Origin: Aerococcus tenax
GTDB lineage: Bacteria; Bacillota; Bacilli; Lactobacillales; Aerococcaceae
Length of the DNA: 64,000 bases
NCBI RefSeq assembly: GCF_003286645.3
Contig: NZ_CP127382.2
Coordinates: 1,736,001 to 1,800,000, forward strand
Direction: 5' to 3'
Shown: positions 34,063 through 44,626 of the stretch, in pieces
Position numbering within the stretch: the stretch's first letter is position 1
How the letters are laid out: every line of letters starts with the position of its first letter
Program-made: the position numbers and the translations under genes
The notes under the pieces: model-generated
Database searches by the model: none
The model's input: the letters and a program-made list of their open reading frames with translations, nothing else
Told to the model about the DNA's origin: nothing

Positions 34063-37000
34063 TTATCGAAGAGATTCATCTTTCTTGCTGATTGTAACCA
34101 ATCCTGTTCCAGTGAGCAATAAGGCAGCTGCTAAGAGAACTGCTAGCGTGGAATCAGCTTCTGAGCCTGTTTTTGGCAAGCTAGCTGCTTGGCCCTTAGC
34201 TTTAGACACTTCTTGCTTGGCTTCTTGACTAGGCAATGCATTGAAATCTTGACCACTTACTGGCGCATTACCGCTAGCCTTGAGGGCCTTAGGTTGAATG
34301 AGTTTATAGGTCTTCACTGGAGTCCCTTGTTTCTTGTGAACTTTAGTTGTCACAAACTGATCAGAGTGTTCAGTAGGAATCTCTTCTTGATTTTTGTGCT
34401 CCTTGGGTTCATCTGTGTCAGTTGAACGAGGAGTTTCTGGTGTTTTTGGACTTGGCTTATCTTGTGGACTTTGAGGGGTTTTTGGAGTTTTTTCTTTGTC
34501 CTGAGATTTCGGTTCGACCCCTTGGTCAGTGCTTTTGTCTAGATGACCTGGTTGGTCTGGCTTTTCCGGATTAACTGGCTTGTCTGGGTTTCCTGGTTTT
34601 TTCGGATTTCCAGGTTGGTCAGGCTGAGCCGGTTTATCTGGAGTTCCTGGCTTATCTGGGTTTACGGGTTTGCCAGGTTTAGGTTGGTCAGGTTTGCTTG
34701 GAGTTGGACAGGTCCCACAAACATTACCCACAATTTCGATACTGTAGTCGGTATAGACCACAATGAAGTCCCCATTGTCAGTAAGCTTGACATTCTTAAT
34801 GCCGCGACCATCTTTACCGTCTTTGCCGTCTTTACCATCGCGACCGTCACGGCCATCTTTGCCGCGAACAAGACCTGCGTCAATGGTCCGACCACCTTCA
34901 AGACTGATGATCAAATGTCCGGCATCATCGACCTTGGCATCTTTAATGCCGCCCTTATTTGGACGAGGAATTACTTGGGTAGTTTGGTTGTTGTTGATAA
35001 TCACAAGATCGCCGTTATTATTGACGGTGATCTTCTCAACCCCTTGAGCATCCTTACCGTCTCGACCATCACGACCGTCACGGCCATCCTTACCATCTTT
35101 GCCGTCTTTGCCGTCACGAACGAAGACTTGTCGGATCACTTCTCCAGTTTTCGGATTCTTATAGATAATCTTGGTGCCTGGTTGCTTAGGATTGTCGCTT
35201 GGCTCGGTCTCAATGATTGGAGTTTGCCCATCTTCACCATTATAGATAAATTCTCGACTTAAGAGCTTGCCGTTGCGGTCGGTTAAGCTAATTTCAACCC
35301 CGATTTGTTTACCATTCTTATCGAAGACTGGCTTGATATCTGGAGTTAGGCCATCTTGACCGTCCTTGCCATCTTTTCCATCTTTACCGTCTTTGACGAA
35401 GACTTTGCTGATGGTTTGCCCCGTCTTTGGATGGGTGAAGCTGATGTAATGACCTTTTTCACCCTTATCATTGGTAGCTGGGGTGGTTTCAACCTTAGGC
35501 GACTCGCCATCCTTACCATCAGAGATGAAGGTCTCACTGATCACTGCCCCGGTTTCTGGATTCTTGACAATAATGTAGGCACCTGTTTGCCCTGCCCGGT
35601 CTTGGCCTGGCTTGGTCTCAACAATTGGAGCCTTGCCATCCTTGCCGTCTTTACCATCTTTACCGTCTCTGACAAAGCTTTCAGAAATGACAGCTCCGGT
35701 TTCTGGATGTTTGACCAGGATCTTCGTTCCGCTATGCCCTTCATTATCTTTAGCTGGTAGAGTGTCAACGATTGGGGCTTTGCCATCCTTACCGTTAGTG
35801 ATGGTGACGGATTTTTGCTTGCCATTGGTTTTGGTAATTGTAACGACATGGTTGCCATTAGCGTCTGTCGTCACATCAACGTCTGGAGATTTACCGTCTT
35901 TCAACTCAGTGACTTCCGGCGTGTCATCAGTAACCGAACGATCTGTACCACGGACTTGTGGCGTTACTGTGATAATAACTCCATCGTTAGTTGCATTCCG
36001 GCGTGCTGTGATCTTAGGCGCTAAGCCATCTAGGCCATCCTTGACAATGGCTCTGGCAACGGGTTCCTTCGTGGTATCCACCTTACCCGTTTCAGGGTTG
36101 ACTGGGTAGAAGTTAATCAGATTACCATAGGATGTTCTTTCCACCACTGGCAGATAGGTCTTGCCGTCCTTGCCATCCTTACCGTCTTTACCATTAGTTC
36201 CTGCAGCACCTTGGTCGCCTTTTTCACCTTTATCGCCTTTTGCGATGGTGAGAACTGTGCCATCGGATAAAGTGACTAAAGTGTTCCCTTTATCGTCTTT
36301 AGCGGTGTGGGTGACGGTAATGGACTTGCCGTCTTTACCATCTTTACCGTTGCTTCCGGCGTCACCTTTGTCACCCTTATCACCTTTTTCACCCTTTTGC
36401 CCGTTCTTCACTTCGAATGAAGTGGTGCTGCCGTCTGGGTTCTTAATAGTGATTGTGTGACCATCTGGGGTTTCAGCGGTTGAGACTTCTGGGGATTTTC
36501 CGTTCACACCGTCTTTACCGTTGGCTCCAGCTGCACCGGTGTCACCTTTATCTCCCTTGGCGCCTTTTTCGCCTGGAAGGCCTTGGTCACCTTTGTCCCC
36601 TTTTGCGATATTGAGGACTGTACCATCGGATAGAGTAACAACTGTATTGCCATCTTTATCTTTTTCGGTCTTGGTTACTGTTAGTGGAGTGGCATCTTTA
36701 CCATTTTCTCCATCCTTACCGTTCTTGATGGTTGTAGTAGTGGTTGAGCCGTCTGGATTGGTAATAGTAATAGTGTGAGATCCATCGCCGTTATCTTTGG
36801 TTGAGATAAGTGGTGATTTTCCGTCTTTACCATCTTTTCCGTTGGTACCAGCGGCCCCTTGAGCACCACGTTCACCTTGTAGACCTCTTTCACCGCGGTC
36901 TCCCTTATCACCTTTTTCACCTTTGGCACCTGGTGTACCGTTCTTCACAGTGAATGAAGTGGTAGTGCCGTTTGGATTCTTGATGGTAATGGTGTGAGTG

Positions 37001-40000
37001 CCGTCTGCGTTCTCAGCGCTAGAGATTTCTGGGGACTTGCCGTCTGCGCCTTTTTCGCCTTGTGGCCCTTGAGCACCACGTTCACCCTGGGCGCCTTGCA
37101 AACCTCTTTCTCCTTGGTCACCTTTATCCCCTTTAGGACCTTGAGCACCTGTATCACCTTTATCCCCCTTGGCGCCTTTTTCACCTGGAAGACCTTGGTC
37201 TCCTTTATCACCTTTTGCGATATTGAGGACTGTGCCATCGGATAAGGTAACAACTGTATTGCCGTCTTTATCTTTTTCGGTCTTGGTGACAGTTAGTGGT
37301 GCAGCGTCCTTTCCGTTGGTTCCAGCGGCACCTTGAGGACCAGCTTCGCCACGGTCACCCTTATCACCTTTATCACCCTTTTGGCCATTCTTCACTTCGA
37401 ATGAAGTTGTGCTGCCATCTGGATTGGTGATGGTGATGGTGTGAGAGCCGTTACCGTTATCTTTGGTTGAGATAGTTGGCGATTTGCCGTCGATACCATC
37501 TTTTCCGTTGGTACCTGCAGCGCCTTGATCCCCTTTTTCTCCTTTAGCACCATCTGGAATAAAGATGTTATTGGTGGTTTCAAAGGTATCTGGGTTCTTG
37601 ATACGCAACCAGGTCCCGGGAACTTTCTTGGTATTGTCAGAGAAACCGCGTTGGGCGAATACGATTGGCGATTTACCATCTTTTCCTGGCGCTCCTGCTT
37701 GACCTTTTTCACCGTTCTTTACGACGAATGAAGTGGTGCTACCATTTGGATTCTTGATGGTGATGGTATGAGTGCCATCAGCATTTTCGGTGCTGGAGAT
37801 TTCTGGGGACTTACCGTCTGCTCCTTTTTCGCCTTGTAGGCCTTGAGCACCGGCTTCACCCTTATCTCCCTTTTCACCTTTTTCACCTTTTTCACCACGT
37901 TCACCTTGGAGACCTTGATCACCTTTTAGACCTTGTGGCCCTTGAGCACCGACTTCACCTTTGGCGCCATCTTTGATTTCGCCAGTGGCAACCGCTTCTT
38001 TAGTCGTGTCTGCTTTGCCGGTTTCTGGGTTCACCGGATAGAACTTAATGGTGGTTACACCATCTTTATCTTTTGTAACAACTGGGGCATAGGATTTACC
38101 ATCGTCACCCTTTAGACCATCGTGGACTTCCACGGTTTGTGGTTTGCCATCAACGATATTCCCTTTGTCATCACGGATTTGTGGGGTAATAGTTAAAGTG
38201 ACACCATTGCTAGCTGCATTTCGATCAGCGCTTACTTTTGGTGCTAGACCGTCTTTGCCAGCTACCCCTTGGGCACCGGCTTTACCTTCCGCACCATCTT
38301 TGATGTCCACAACTTGTGGGGTGCCATCGACGACCTTACCTTTTTCGTCACGGCTTTGTGGAGTGATAGTGAGGGTCACACCATCATTAGCCTTATTACG
38401 AACGGCAGTGACTTTTGGTGCAAGGCCGTCTTGACCGTTTGCACCAGCCGCACCGGTATCGCCTTTGTCACCCTTAGCACCTTTTTCACCATTCTCCACA
38501 ACAAATGAAGTGGTCGTGCCGTTCGGATTCTTAATGGTGATTGTGTGTCCGTCTGGAGTTTCAGTGGTTGAAATTTCTGGGGACTTACCGTCTGCACCAT
38601 CCTTACCTTTTTCGCCCTGTGGTCCTTGAGCGCCGACTTCACCTTTGGCTCCATCTTTGATTTCGCCTGTAGCAACCGCTTCTTTAGTCGTGTCAGCCTT
38701 GCCGGTTTCTGGGTTCACTGGATAGAACTTGATGGTGGTTACGCCATCTTTATCTTTTGTGAGAACTGGGGCAAAGGTCTTCCCGTTGTCGCCTGCTGCG
38801 CCACGTTCACCTTGATTACCTTTTGGTCCTTGAGCACCAGTATCACCCTTATCTCCTTTGGCACCGTCTGGAATAAAGATGTTGTTGGTCGTTTCTAGGG
38901 TGTCTGGGTTCTTAATACGTAACCAGGTTCCGGGCACTTTCTTAGTATTGTCTGAAAAACCGCGTTGGGCAAATACAACTGGCGATTTGCCGTCTTTGCC
39001 TGGCGCTCCTGCTTGACCTTTTTCACCGTTCTTCACAACAAATGAAGTAGTGGTACCGTTTGGATTCTTGATAGTAATGGTGTGGCTGCCATCAGGATTT
39101 TCGGCGCTGGAGATTTCTGGGGACTTGCCGTCTGCGCCATTCTTACCATCTTTTCCATTGGCTCCTGCAGCTCCTTGGGCGCCACGCTCACCTTGGTCGC
39201 CCTTGTCACCCTTTTGACCTTGTGGGCCTTGAGCACCTGTGTCACCTTTATCTCCCTTGGCGCCTTTTTCACCTGGAAGACCTTGGTCACCCTTGTCCCC
39301 TTTTGCGATATTGAGGACTGTACCATCAGATAAAGTAACAACTGTATTGCCGTCTTTATCCTTTTCAGTCTTGGTTACTGTTAGTGGAGCAGCGTCTTTT
39401 CCATCCTTACCGTTAGTTCCTGCAACACCCTGTTCACCGTTCTTAACAGTAAATGAATTGGTGGTGCCATTCGGGTTCTTGATAGTGATGGTGTGGCTAC
39501 CGTCAGGATTTTCAGCGCTGGATATTTCTGGTGACTTGCCGTCAGCGCCTTTTTCGCCTTGTGGCCCTTGAGCCCCTGCTTCACCTTTAGCGCCATCTTT
39601 AATTTCACCGGTAGCAACGGCTTCTTTAGTCGTGTCAGCTTTGCCGGTTTCTGGGTTCACTGGGTAGAACTTGATGGTGGTGGTGCCATTATTATCTTTG
39701 GTGATCACTGGAGCGTAGGATTTTCCATCGTCACCTTTTTGACCATCATTGACTTCCACGGTTTGTGGCTTACCGTCAACAATATTACCTTTTTCATCAC
39801 GAATTTGTGGGGTGATGGTTAGAGTGACACCATTGTTGGCATCATTTCGCTCAGCTGTTACTTTTGGTGCTAGACCGTCTTTACCAGCAAGACCTTGGGC
39901 ACCGGCTTCACCTTTAGCGCCATCTTTGATGTCGACACTTTGTGGCGTGCCGTCAACGATCTTGCCTTGGGCGTCACGACTTTGAGGCGTGATGGTGAGA

Positions 40001-43000
40001 GTTACCCCATCATTGGCTTGGTTACGAACAGCGGTTACTTTTGGCGCAAGGCCGTCTTTACCATTTACGCCAGCTTCACCTCTATCACCATTGTCTCCCT
40101 TTTGACCATTCTTCACTTCAAATGAAGTCGTGCTGCCGTCTGGGTTCTTGATGGTGATGGTATGGCCATCTTTGGTTTCAGCGGTTGAAACTTCTGGAGA
40201 CTTACCGTCTACACCATCTTTACCTTTTTCGCCTTGTAGCCCGCGTGCTCCGGTTTCACCCTTTTCACCACGGTCACCTTTGAGACCTTGTGGACCTTGA
40301 TCACCTTTGTCACCCTTGGCTCCATCTTTGATTTCGCCTGTGGCAACAGCTTCTTCACTAGTATCTGGCTTGCCAGTTTCTGGATTTACTGGGTAGAACT
40401 TGATAGTGGTTGTGCCCTTATTGTCTTTTGTGATCACTGGAGCGTAGGATTTTCCATTCTCGCCTGCTAGGCCACGTTCACCTTGGTCGCCTTTTGGACC
40501 TCGAGCACCGGCTTCACCACGCTCACCTTGTAAACCTCTTTCTCCTTGGGCTCCTTTTTCACCGTTCTTCACAACAAATGAAGTAGTCGTGCCGTTTGGA
40601 TTCTTGATGGTGATGGTATGACTACCATCTGCGTTTTCGGTAGTGGAGATTTCTGGGGACTTGCCGTCTGCGCCTTTTTCGCCTTGTGGACCTTGATCAC
40701 CTTTGTCACCCTTGGCTCCATCTTTGATTTCGCCTGTGGCAACGGCTTCTTTACTAGTGTCAGCTTTGCCGGTTTCTGGGTTCACTGGGTAGAACTTGAT
40801 GGTGGTGGTGCCATTATTATCTTTGGTGATCACTGGAGCGTAGGATTTTCCATCGTCACCTTTTTGACCATCTTTGACTTCAACAGTTTGTGGTTTACCG
40901 TCAACGATATTGCCTTTTTCATCACGAATTTTAGGCGTGATGGTTAAAGTAAGGCCATTGTTAGCTGCATTTCGCTCAGCACTTACTTTTGGTGCTAGAC
41001 CGTCTTTACCGGCAAGTCCTTGGGCTCCTGCTTTACCTTCTGCGCCGTCTTTGATGTCGACACTTTGTGGAGTGCCGTCAACGACTTTACCTTTGGCGTC
41101 ACGACTTTGAGGGGTGATGGTAAGGGTTACGCCATCATTGGCTTGATTGCGAACGGCGGTTACTTTTGGCGCAAGGCCGTCTTTGCCGTTTGCACCAGCT
41201 TCACCTCTATCACCCTTATCACCTTTTTGGCCGTTCTTGACTTCAAATGAAGTCGTGCTCCCATCTGGGTTCTTGATGGTAATGGTATGGCCATCTTTAG
41301 TTTCAGCGGTTGAAACTTCTGGAGACTTACCGTTTTCACCTTTTGGCCCTTGATCACCTTTGTCACCCTTGGTGCCATCTTTGATTTCACCGCTAGCAAC
41401 AGCTTCTTTAGTCGTGTCAGCTTTTCCAGTTTCTGGGTTCACTGGGTAGAACTTGATGGTAGTTGTGCCATTATTGTCTTTTGTGAGAACTGGGGCAAAG
41501 GTCTTACCGTTTAGGCCAGGTGCGCCTTGAAGACCGCGTTCACCTTGGTCACCCTTGTCACCTTTGGGACCTTGAGCGCCTGTGGCACCAGTTTCGCCAG
41601 GTTCACCTTTTTCACCGTTCTTCACAACGAATGAAGTGGTTGCACCATTTGGATTCTTGATGGTGATGGTATGACTACCATCAGTGTTTTCAGCGCTGGA
41701 GATTTCTGGCGATTTACCGTCTTCGCCTTTTGCACCTTGGGGACCTTGATCACCTTGGTCACCCTTGGCGCCATCTTTAATCTCCACTGTTTGTGGCGTT
41801 CCAGATACGATATTACCTTTTTCGTCTCGAGACCGTGGAGTGATGGTTAGGGTGACGCCATTATTATCTGGATTACGCTTAGCCGTTACTGTTGGTTCAA
41901 GGCCGTCTTTACCATCGACACCATTCTTGATCACCGTACTATTGGTTGACCCATCTGGATTGGTGATTGTTAATGTGTAGCTACCATCACCGTTATCCTT
42001 GGTTGAGATGGATGGGGACTTGCCATTTTCGCCATCTTTCCCTTTTTCACCTGGGGCGCCTTGTGCACCTGTGTCTCCTTTTGGACCTTGGGCACCGGTT
42101 GCACCTTGTAGTCCTCTTTCTCCTTGATCACCCTTGTCACCTTTTGGACCTTGAGCGCCTCTTTCCCCTTGGGGACCGCGTTCACCATCTTTGATTTCAC
42201 CTGTGGCAACGGCTTCTTGGCTGGTGTCAGGCTGGCCGGTTTCTGGGTTCACTGGGAAGAACTTGATAGAGGTTACACCGTTTTTGTCTTTTTTGATAAC
42301 TGGTGCGAAGGTTTTACCATCTTTACCGTTTCTGATTGTAGCTGAGTGGGTGGTCCCATCCACATCTTTAACTTTTACGGTATAGGTGTCATCTTTATTA
42401 TCCACCCAGTCAATTTCAGGAGACTTGCCATCCTTACCATCTGCAATAACGGCTTGGTGGCTAGTTCCATCGGGGTTAGTAATCTTTATTGTATAAGAAT
42501 TTGGTTCTTGAGGATTTTTCTTTTCATTTTTAACAATGGCTAAGCGTGGCGTTCCACCGTCTTTTCCTGGTTCGCCTGGAGCACCTTGTAGCCCTTGAGC
42601 ACCTCTGTCACCTTTTTTACCTTGAGCACCAGTGTCACCTTTGGCACCGTCTGGGATGAAGGCAGTCTTGGTTTCAACGGTTTTATTGCCATTTTGGTCA
42701 TATTTGGGATAGGTGAAGGTCACATAAGTACCCTTTTTGCCATCTTTTTCACCGGGTTGGGTTTGGACATCGATAGCCAGATCGGGAAGAGCTGGACCGG
42801 TTCCTTCAAGGATGACTTCATCTTGGCGTTCAATTAGGGTCTTTGAATTCTTCTTGGTGTAGTAATCGGTAAAGTTGTCTTCTGTTAAGTCCTCATCACC
42901 TAAGACATCGCGGGTTTGTTCATAAATCACGCGGTTGACACCGTCATGGCCAGTTTGTTTGACCACGCGAACACCTTTAGGCAGCAGTGGAGTCGTCTCT

Positions 43001-44610
43001 ACAGTTGAACTATGCTTATCGGTTTCCGTACGCACTTCATAATGCTTAATCTTGCGGAAGGCTGTGTCAACCACTTCATCTTTCTTGAGATTCCTAATGA
43101 ATTTTTCCGTGCCGACAAATTGCTTGCCTGCATTCACCGTGGCAAAACGATTAGGTTCTTCAAACTTCACTACATAGCTGTTGTATCCAGGTAAGTTTTC
43201 AAAATTATAATGTCCATTCAGGTCAGTTGTGGTGCTGGCTAGCAATTTCCCATCGTCAGGGTTGGAGAGGTTGACCTTAATGTTGCTTAGGGTTTGGTCG
43301 CCAGTACTTGAACCATCACCATTTCGGTCATCGTAGACTGTCCCAGAAATTTTATAAATATCAACAATTTGTGGAAAGTTGGAGACTTCACCAGCATTTA
43401 AAACGTTGAAATAGCGTTCTTTATCCGTGTAAGTCTTTTTTACAGACTCTCTATTAACACCGCTAGCAGATACAATCGGTCTACCCTTGCGGTCAACATA
43501 GGTAATTACAATCCCAGAATTGTCATAGTCATTCAATTTCTTGCCATCGACAACTTTTAAAGGCAAGTGCTCAGCAGGAATATTAACCGTCACTTTATCA
43601 TCCACATTATTTATGGGAACTTCTTGTGGTTGATCTGAACCTGGATAAGTAATGACCGCTTTGGCGCCTACAGCAGCAAGTTTTTCCCGTTCTCCATTTA
43701 AGAAAGATAGATAAAATTTCTTGCTGGCTAAGGTTAAATTGCCAGTCCCTTTTTCATTAGTCAGTTGAGGTGCTTTGTCAATAAAGCCTCCATATTGACT
43801 ATCGACAGGAACTTCTTGGCTGTTTGTTCCATCGCTTACGCGGACCTTGTCCCCGTCTTGCAACGCCTTAACGCTAGCTAATGGAATTTTCCAATAGCCA
43901 TCAGACTCAGCAACCGTCTCCCCAATTGGAGTTTCTACGCCATCATGGATATAAACGGCCTTGATGGTTTTCCCGGCTGCGGCTTGTCCACCAAAATAAT
44001 CTTGGTAACGTTGGCCGTTCTTATCGCCTTCAAGATTTTCATTGACAATTCTTAATGAATGAGCTTGTCTATCAGTGACCACAGGAGGTTGGCCATTTTC
44101 TGGGGCATCATAAGTTGTCGCCAGTGGCTCTGTTGGGACTGATGTTGCTTCTGTCGAGCTTGGAACTGGATCTGCACTTGGCGCGACTGGATTTGTCGCT
44201 TCAGCCTTTGGAGCCTCTGTAGGCACGGTGGCTGCTGGACTGGCTGGAGTACTTTCAGTTACTGGCAGAGCGGCTGGCTGATTATCACTAAGTTGCGGAC
44301 TGCTTGGCTGGCTTGCTTGAGCCTTATTGTCAAGGGGTGTCGCCTTGGCCTGGCTAGCTAACTCTACTGGACTACTTTGCCCTTGGCCTGAGCTGAGTGC
44401 CGGGTCTTGGCTACTTGGAAGAGTAACTTTGCTTTCGGAGTCAGCTACTTCATTAGCAGCCGCTCGAACTACCGAAGCATCTCCCATAAAGAGCAAACCA
44501 ACAGCGACTGCCACTGAAGCAACACCGATATTCAGGCGTTTAATGGAATAGCGATAGAATTTATTCGCCATTTTTTCACGATATAATTTGACATTATTCT
44601 TTCCTAACAT
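34063..44610 (-). CDS. Giant collagen-like YSIRK/LPXTG surface protein
   Basis: 3515 residues, intact frame. Signal peptide with YSIKRLNIGVAS (21-32), cleavage near 50. A Ser/Pro/Ala/Thr linker to about 172. An N-terminal globular region (173-650) with an SdrD B/Cna B-like domain (ISGTVYDDRNGDGSSTGDQ, about 419). Then about 2650 residues of short Gly-X-Y tracts (GEKGDKGDTGAQGPKG type) alternating with 30-50-residue modules of at least five kinds. CGTC stands at about 3300, then a Pro/Lys wall-spanning stretch, LPKTG at about 3479, a helix and a basic tail. Sortase should link it to peptidoglycan. The likely role is adhesion or biofilm; the ligand is unknown. It starts 16 bp after the lectin/G5 gene. 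Confidence 0.92.
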   Translation of the reverse strand: MLGKNNVKLYREKMANKFYRYSIKRLNIGVASVAVAVGLLFMGDASVVRAAANEVADSESKVTLPSSQDPALSSGQGQSSPVELASQAKATPLDNKAQASQPSSPQLSDNQPAALPVTESTPASPAATVPTEAPKAEATNPVAPSADPVPSSTEATSVPTEPLATTYDAPENGQPPVVTDRQAHSLRIVNENLEGDKNGQRYQDYFGGQAAAGKTIKAVYIHDGVETPIGETVAESDGYWKIPLASVKALQDGDKVRVSDGTNSQEVPVDSQYGGFIDKAPQLTNEKGTGNLTLASKKFYLSFLNGEREKLAAVGAKAVITYPGSDQPQEVPINNVDDKVTVNIPAEHLPLKVVDGKKLNDYDNSGIVITYVDRKGRPIVSASGVNRESVKKTYTDKERYFNVLNAGEVSNFPQIVDIYKISGTVYDDRNGDGSSTGDQTLSNIKVNLSNPDDGKLLASTTTDLNGHYNFENLPGYNSYVVKFEEPNRFATVNAGKQFVGTEKFIRNLKKDEVVDTAFRKIKHYEVRTETDKHSSTVETTPLLPKGVRVVKQTGHDGVNRVIYEQTRDVLGDEDLTEDNFTDYYTKKNSKTLIERQDEVILEGTGPALPDLAIDVQTQPGEKDGKKGTYVTFTYPKYDQNGNKTVETKTAFIPDGAKGDTGAQGKKGDRGAQGLQGAPGEPGKDGGTPRLAIVKNEKKNPQEPNSYTIKITNPDGTSHQAVIADGKDGKSPEIDWVDNKDDTYTVKVKDVDGTTHSATIRNGKDGKTFAPVIKKDKNGVTSIKFFPVNPETGQPDTSQEAVATGEIKDGERGPQGERGAQGPKGDKGDQGERGLQGATGAQGPKGDTGAQGAPGEKGKDGENGKSPSISTKDNGDGSYTLTITNPDGSTNSTVIKNGVDGKDGLEPTVTAKRNPDNNGVTLTITPRSRDEKGNIVSGTPQTVEIKDGAKGDQGDQGPQGAKGEDGKSPEISSAENTDGSHTITIKNPNGATTSFVVKNGEKGEPGETGATGAQGPKGDKGDQGERGLQGAPGLNGKTFAPVLTKDNNGTTTIKFYPVNPETGKADTTKEAVASGEIKDGTKGDKGDQGPKGENGKSPEVSTAETKDGHTITIKNPDGSTTSFEVKNGQKGDKGDRGEAGANGKDGLAPKVTAVRNQANDGVTLTITPQSRDAKGKVVDGTPQSVDIKDGAEGKAGAQGLAGKDGLAPKVSAERNAANNGLTLTITPKIRDEKGNIVDGKPQTVEVKDGQKGDDGKSYAPVITKDNNGTTTIKFYPVNPETGKADTSKEAVATGEIKDGAKGDKGDQGPQGEKGADGKSPEISTTENADGSHTITIKNPNGTTTSFVVKNGEKGAQGERGLQGERGEAGARGPKGDQGERGLAGENGKSYAPVITKDNKGTTTIKFYPVNPETGKPDTSEEAVATGEIKDGAKGDKGDQGPQGLKGDRGEKGETGARGLQGEKGKDGVDGKSPEVSTAETKDGHTITIKNPDGSTTSFEVKNGQKGDNGDRGEAGVNGKDGLAPKVTAVRNQANDGVTLTITPQSRDAQGKIVDGTPQSVDIKDGAKGEAGAQGLAGKDGLAPKVTAERNDANNGVTLTITPQIRDEKGNIVDGKPQTVEVNDGQKGDDGKSYAPVITKDNNGTTTIKFYPVNPETGKADTTKEAVATGEIKDGAKGEAGAQGPQGEKGADGKSPEISSAENPDGSHTITIKNPNGTTNSFTVKNGEQGVAGTNGKDGKDAAPLTVTKTEKDKDGNTVVTLSDGTVLNIAKGDKGDQGLPGEKGAKGDKGDTGAQGPQGQKGDKGDQGERGAQGAAGANGKDGKNGADGKSPEISSAENPDGSHTITIKNPNGTTTSFVVKNGEKGQAGAPGKDGKSPVVFAQRGFSDNTKKVPGTWLRIKNPDTLETTNNIFIPDGAKGDKGDTGAQGPKGNQGERGAAGDNGKTFAPVLTKDKDGVTTIKFYPVNPETGKADTTKEAVATGEIKDGAKGEVGAQGPQGEKGKDGADGKSPEISTTETPDGHTITIKNPNGTTTSFVVENGEKGAKGDKGDTGAAGANGQDGLAPKVTAVRNKANDGVTLTITPQSRDEKGKVVDGTPQVVDIKDGAEGKAGAQGVAGKDGLAPKVSADRNAASNGVTLTITPQIRDDKGNIVDGKPQTVEVHDGLKGDDGKSYAPVVTKDKDGVTTIKFYPVNPETGKADTTKEAVATGEIKDGAKGEVGAQGPQGLKGDQGLQGERGEKGEKGEKGDKGEAGAQGLQGEKGADGKSPEISSTENADGTHTITIKNPNGSTTSFVVKNGEKGQAGAPGKDGKSPIVFAQRGFSDNTKKVPGTWLRIKNPDTFETTNNIFIPDGAKGEKGDQGAAGTNGKDGIDGKSPTISTKDNGNGSHTITITNPDGSTTSFEVKNGQKGDKGDKGDRGEAGPQGAAGTNGKDAAPLTVTKTEKDKDGNTVVTLSDGTVLNIAKGDKGDQGLPGEKGAKGDKGDTGAQGPKGDKGDQGERGLQGAQGERGAQGPQGEKGADGKSPEISSAENADGTHTITIKNPNGTTTSFTVKNGTPGAKGEKGDKGDRGERGLQGERGAQGAAGTNGKDGKDGKSPLISTKDNGDGSHTITITNPDGSTTTTTIKNGKDGENGKDATPLTVTKTEKDKDGNTVVTLSDGTVLNIAKGDKGDQGLPGEKGAKGDKGDTGAAGANGKDGVNGKSPEVSTAETPDGHTITIKNPDGSTTSFEVKNGQKGEKGDKGDKGDAGSNGKDGKDGKSITVTHTAKDDKGNTLVTLSDGTVLTIAKGDKGEKGDQGAAGTNGKDGKDGKDGKTYLPVVERTSYGNLINFYPVNPETGKVDTTKEPVARAIVKDGLDGLAPKITARRNATNDGVIITVTPQVRGTDRSVTDDTPEVTELKDGKSPDVDVTTDANGNHVVTITKTNGKQKSVTITNGKDGKAPIVDTLPAKDNEGHSGTKILVKHPETGAVISESFVRDGKDGKDGKDGKAPIVETKPGQDRAGQTGAYIIVKNPETGAVISETFISDGKDGESPKVETTPATNDKGEKGHYISFTHPKTGQTISKVFVKDGKDGKDGKDGQDGLTPDIKPVFDKNGKQIGVEISLTDRNGKLLSREFIYNGEDGQTPIIETEPSDNPKQPGTKIIYKNPKTGEVIRQVFVRDGKDGKDGKDGRDGRDGRDGKDAQGVEKITVNNNGDLVIINNNQTTQVIPRPNKGGIKDAKVDDAGHLIISLEGGRTIDAGLVRGKDGRDGRDGKDGKDGKDGRGIKNVKLTDNGDFIVVYTDYSIEIVGNVCGTCPTPSKPDQPKPGKPVNPDKPGTPDKPAQPDQPGNPKKPGNPDKPVNPEKPDQPGHLDKSTDQGVEPKSQDKEKTPKTPQSPQDKPSPKTPETPRSTDTDEPKEHKNQEEIPTEHSDQFVTTKVHKKQGTPVKTYKLIQPKALKASGNAPVSGQDFNALPSQEAKQEVSKAKGQAASLPKTGSEADSTLAVLLAAALLLTGTGLVTISKKDESLR

Positions 44611-44626
44611 AAATGTTTTTCCTTTC

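Noticed and set aside
34543..35262. Open frames antisense to the collagen-like gene (several along 34.5-42.8 kb)
   Set aside because: They mirror the low-complexity Gly/Pro/Lys codons of the real gene, with compositions such as Ser/Pro/Leu or Trp/Arg/Phe that fit shadow frames.
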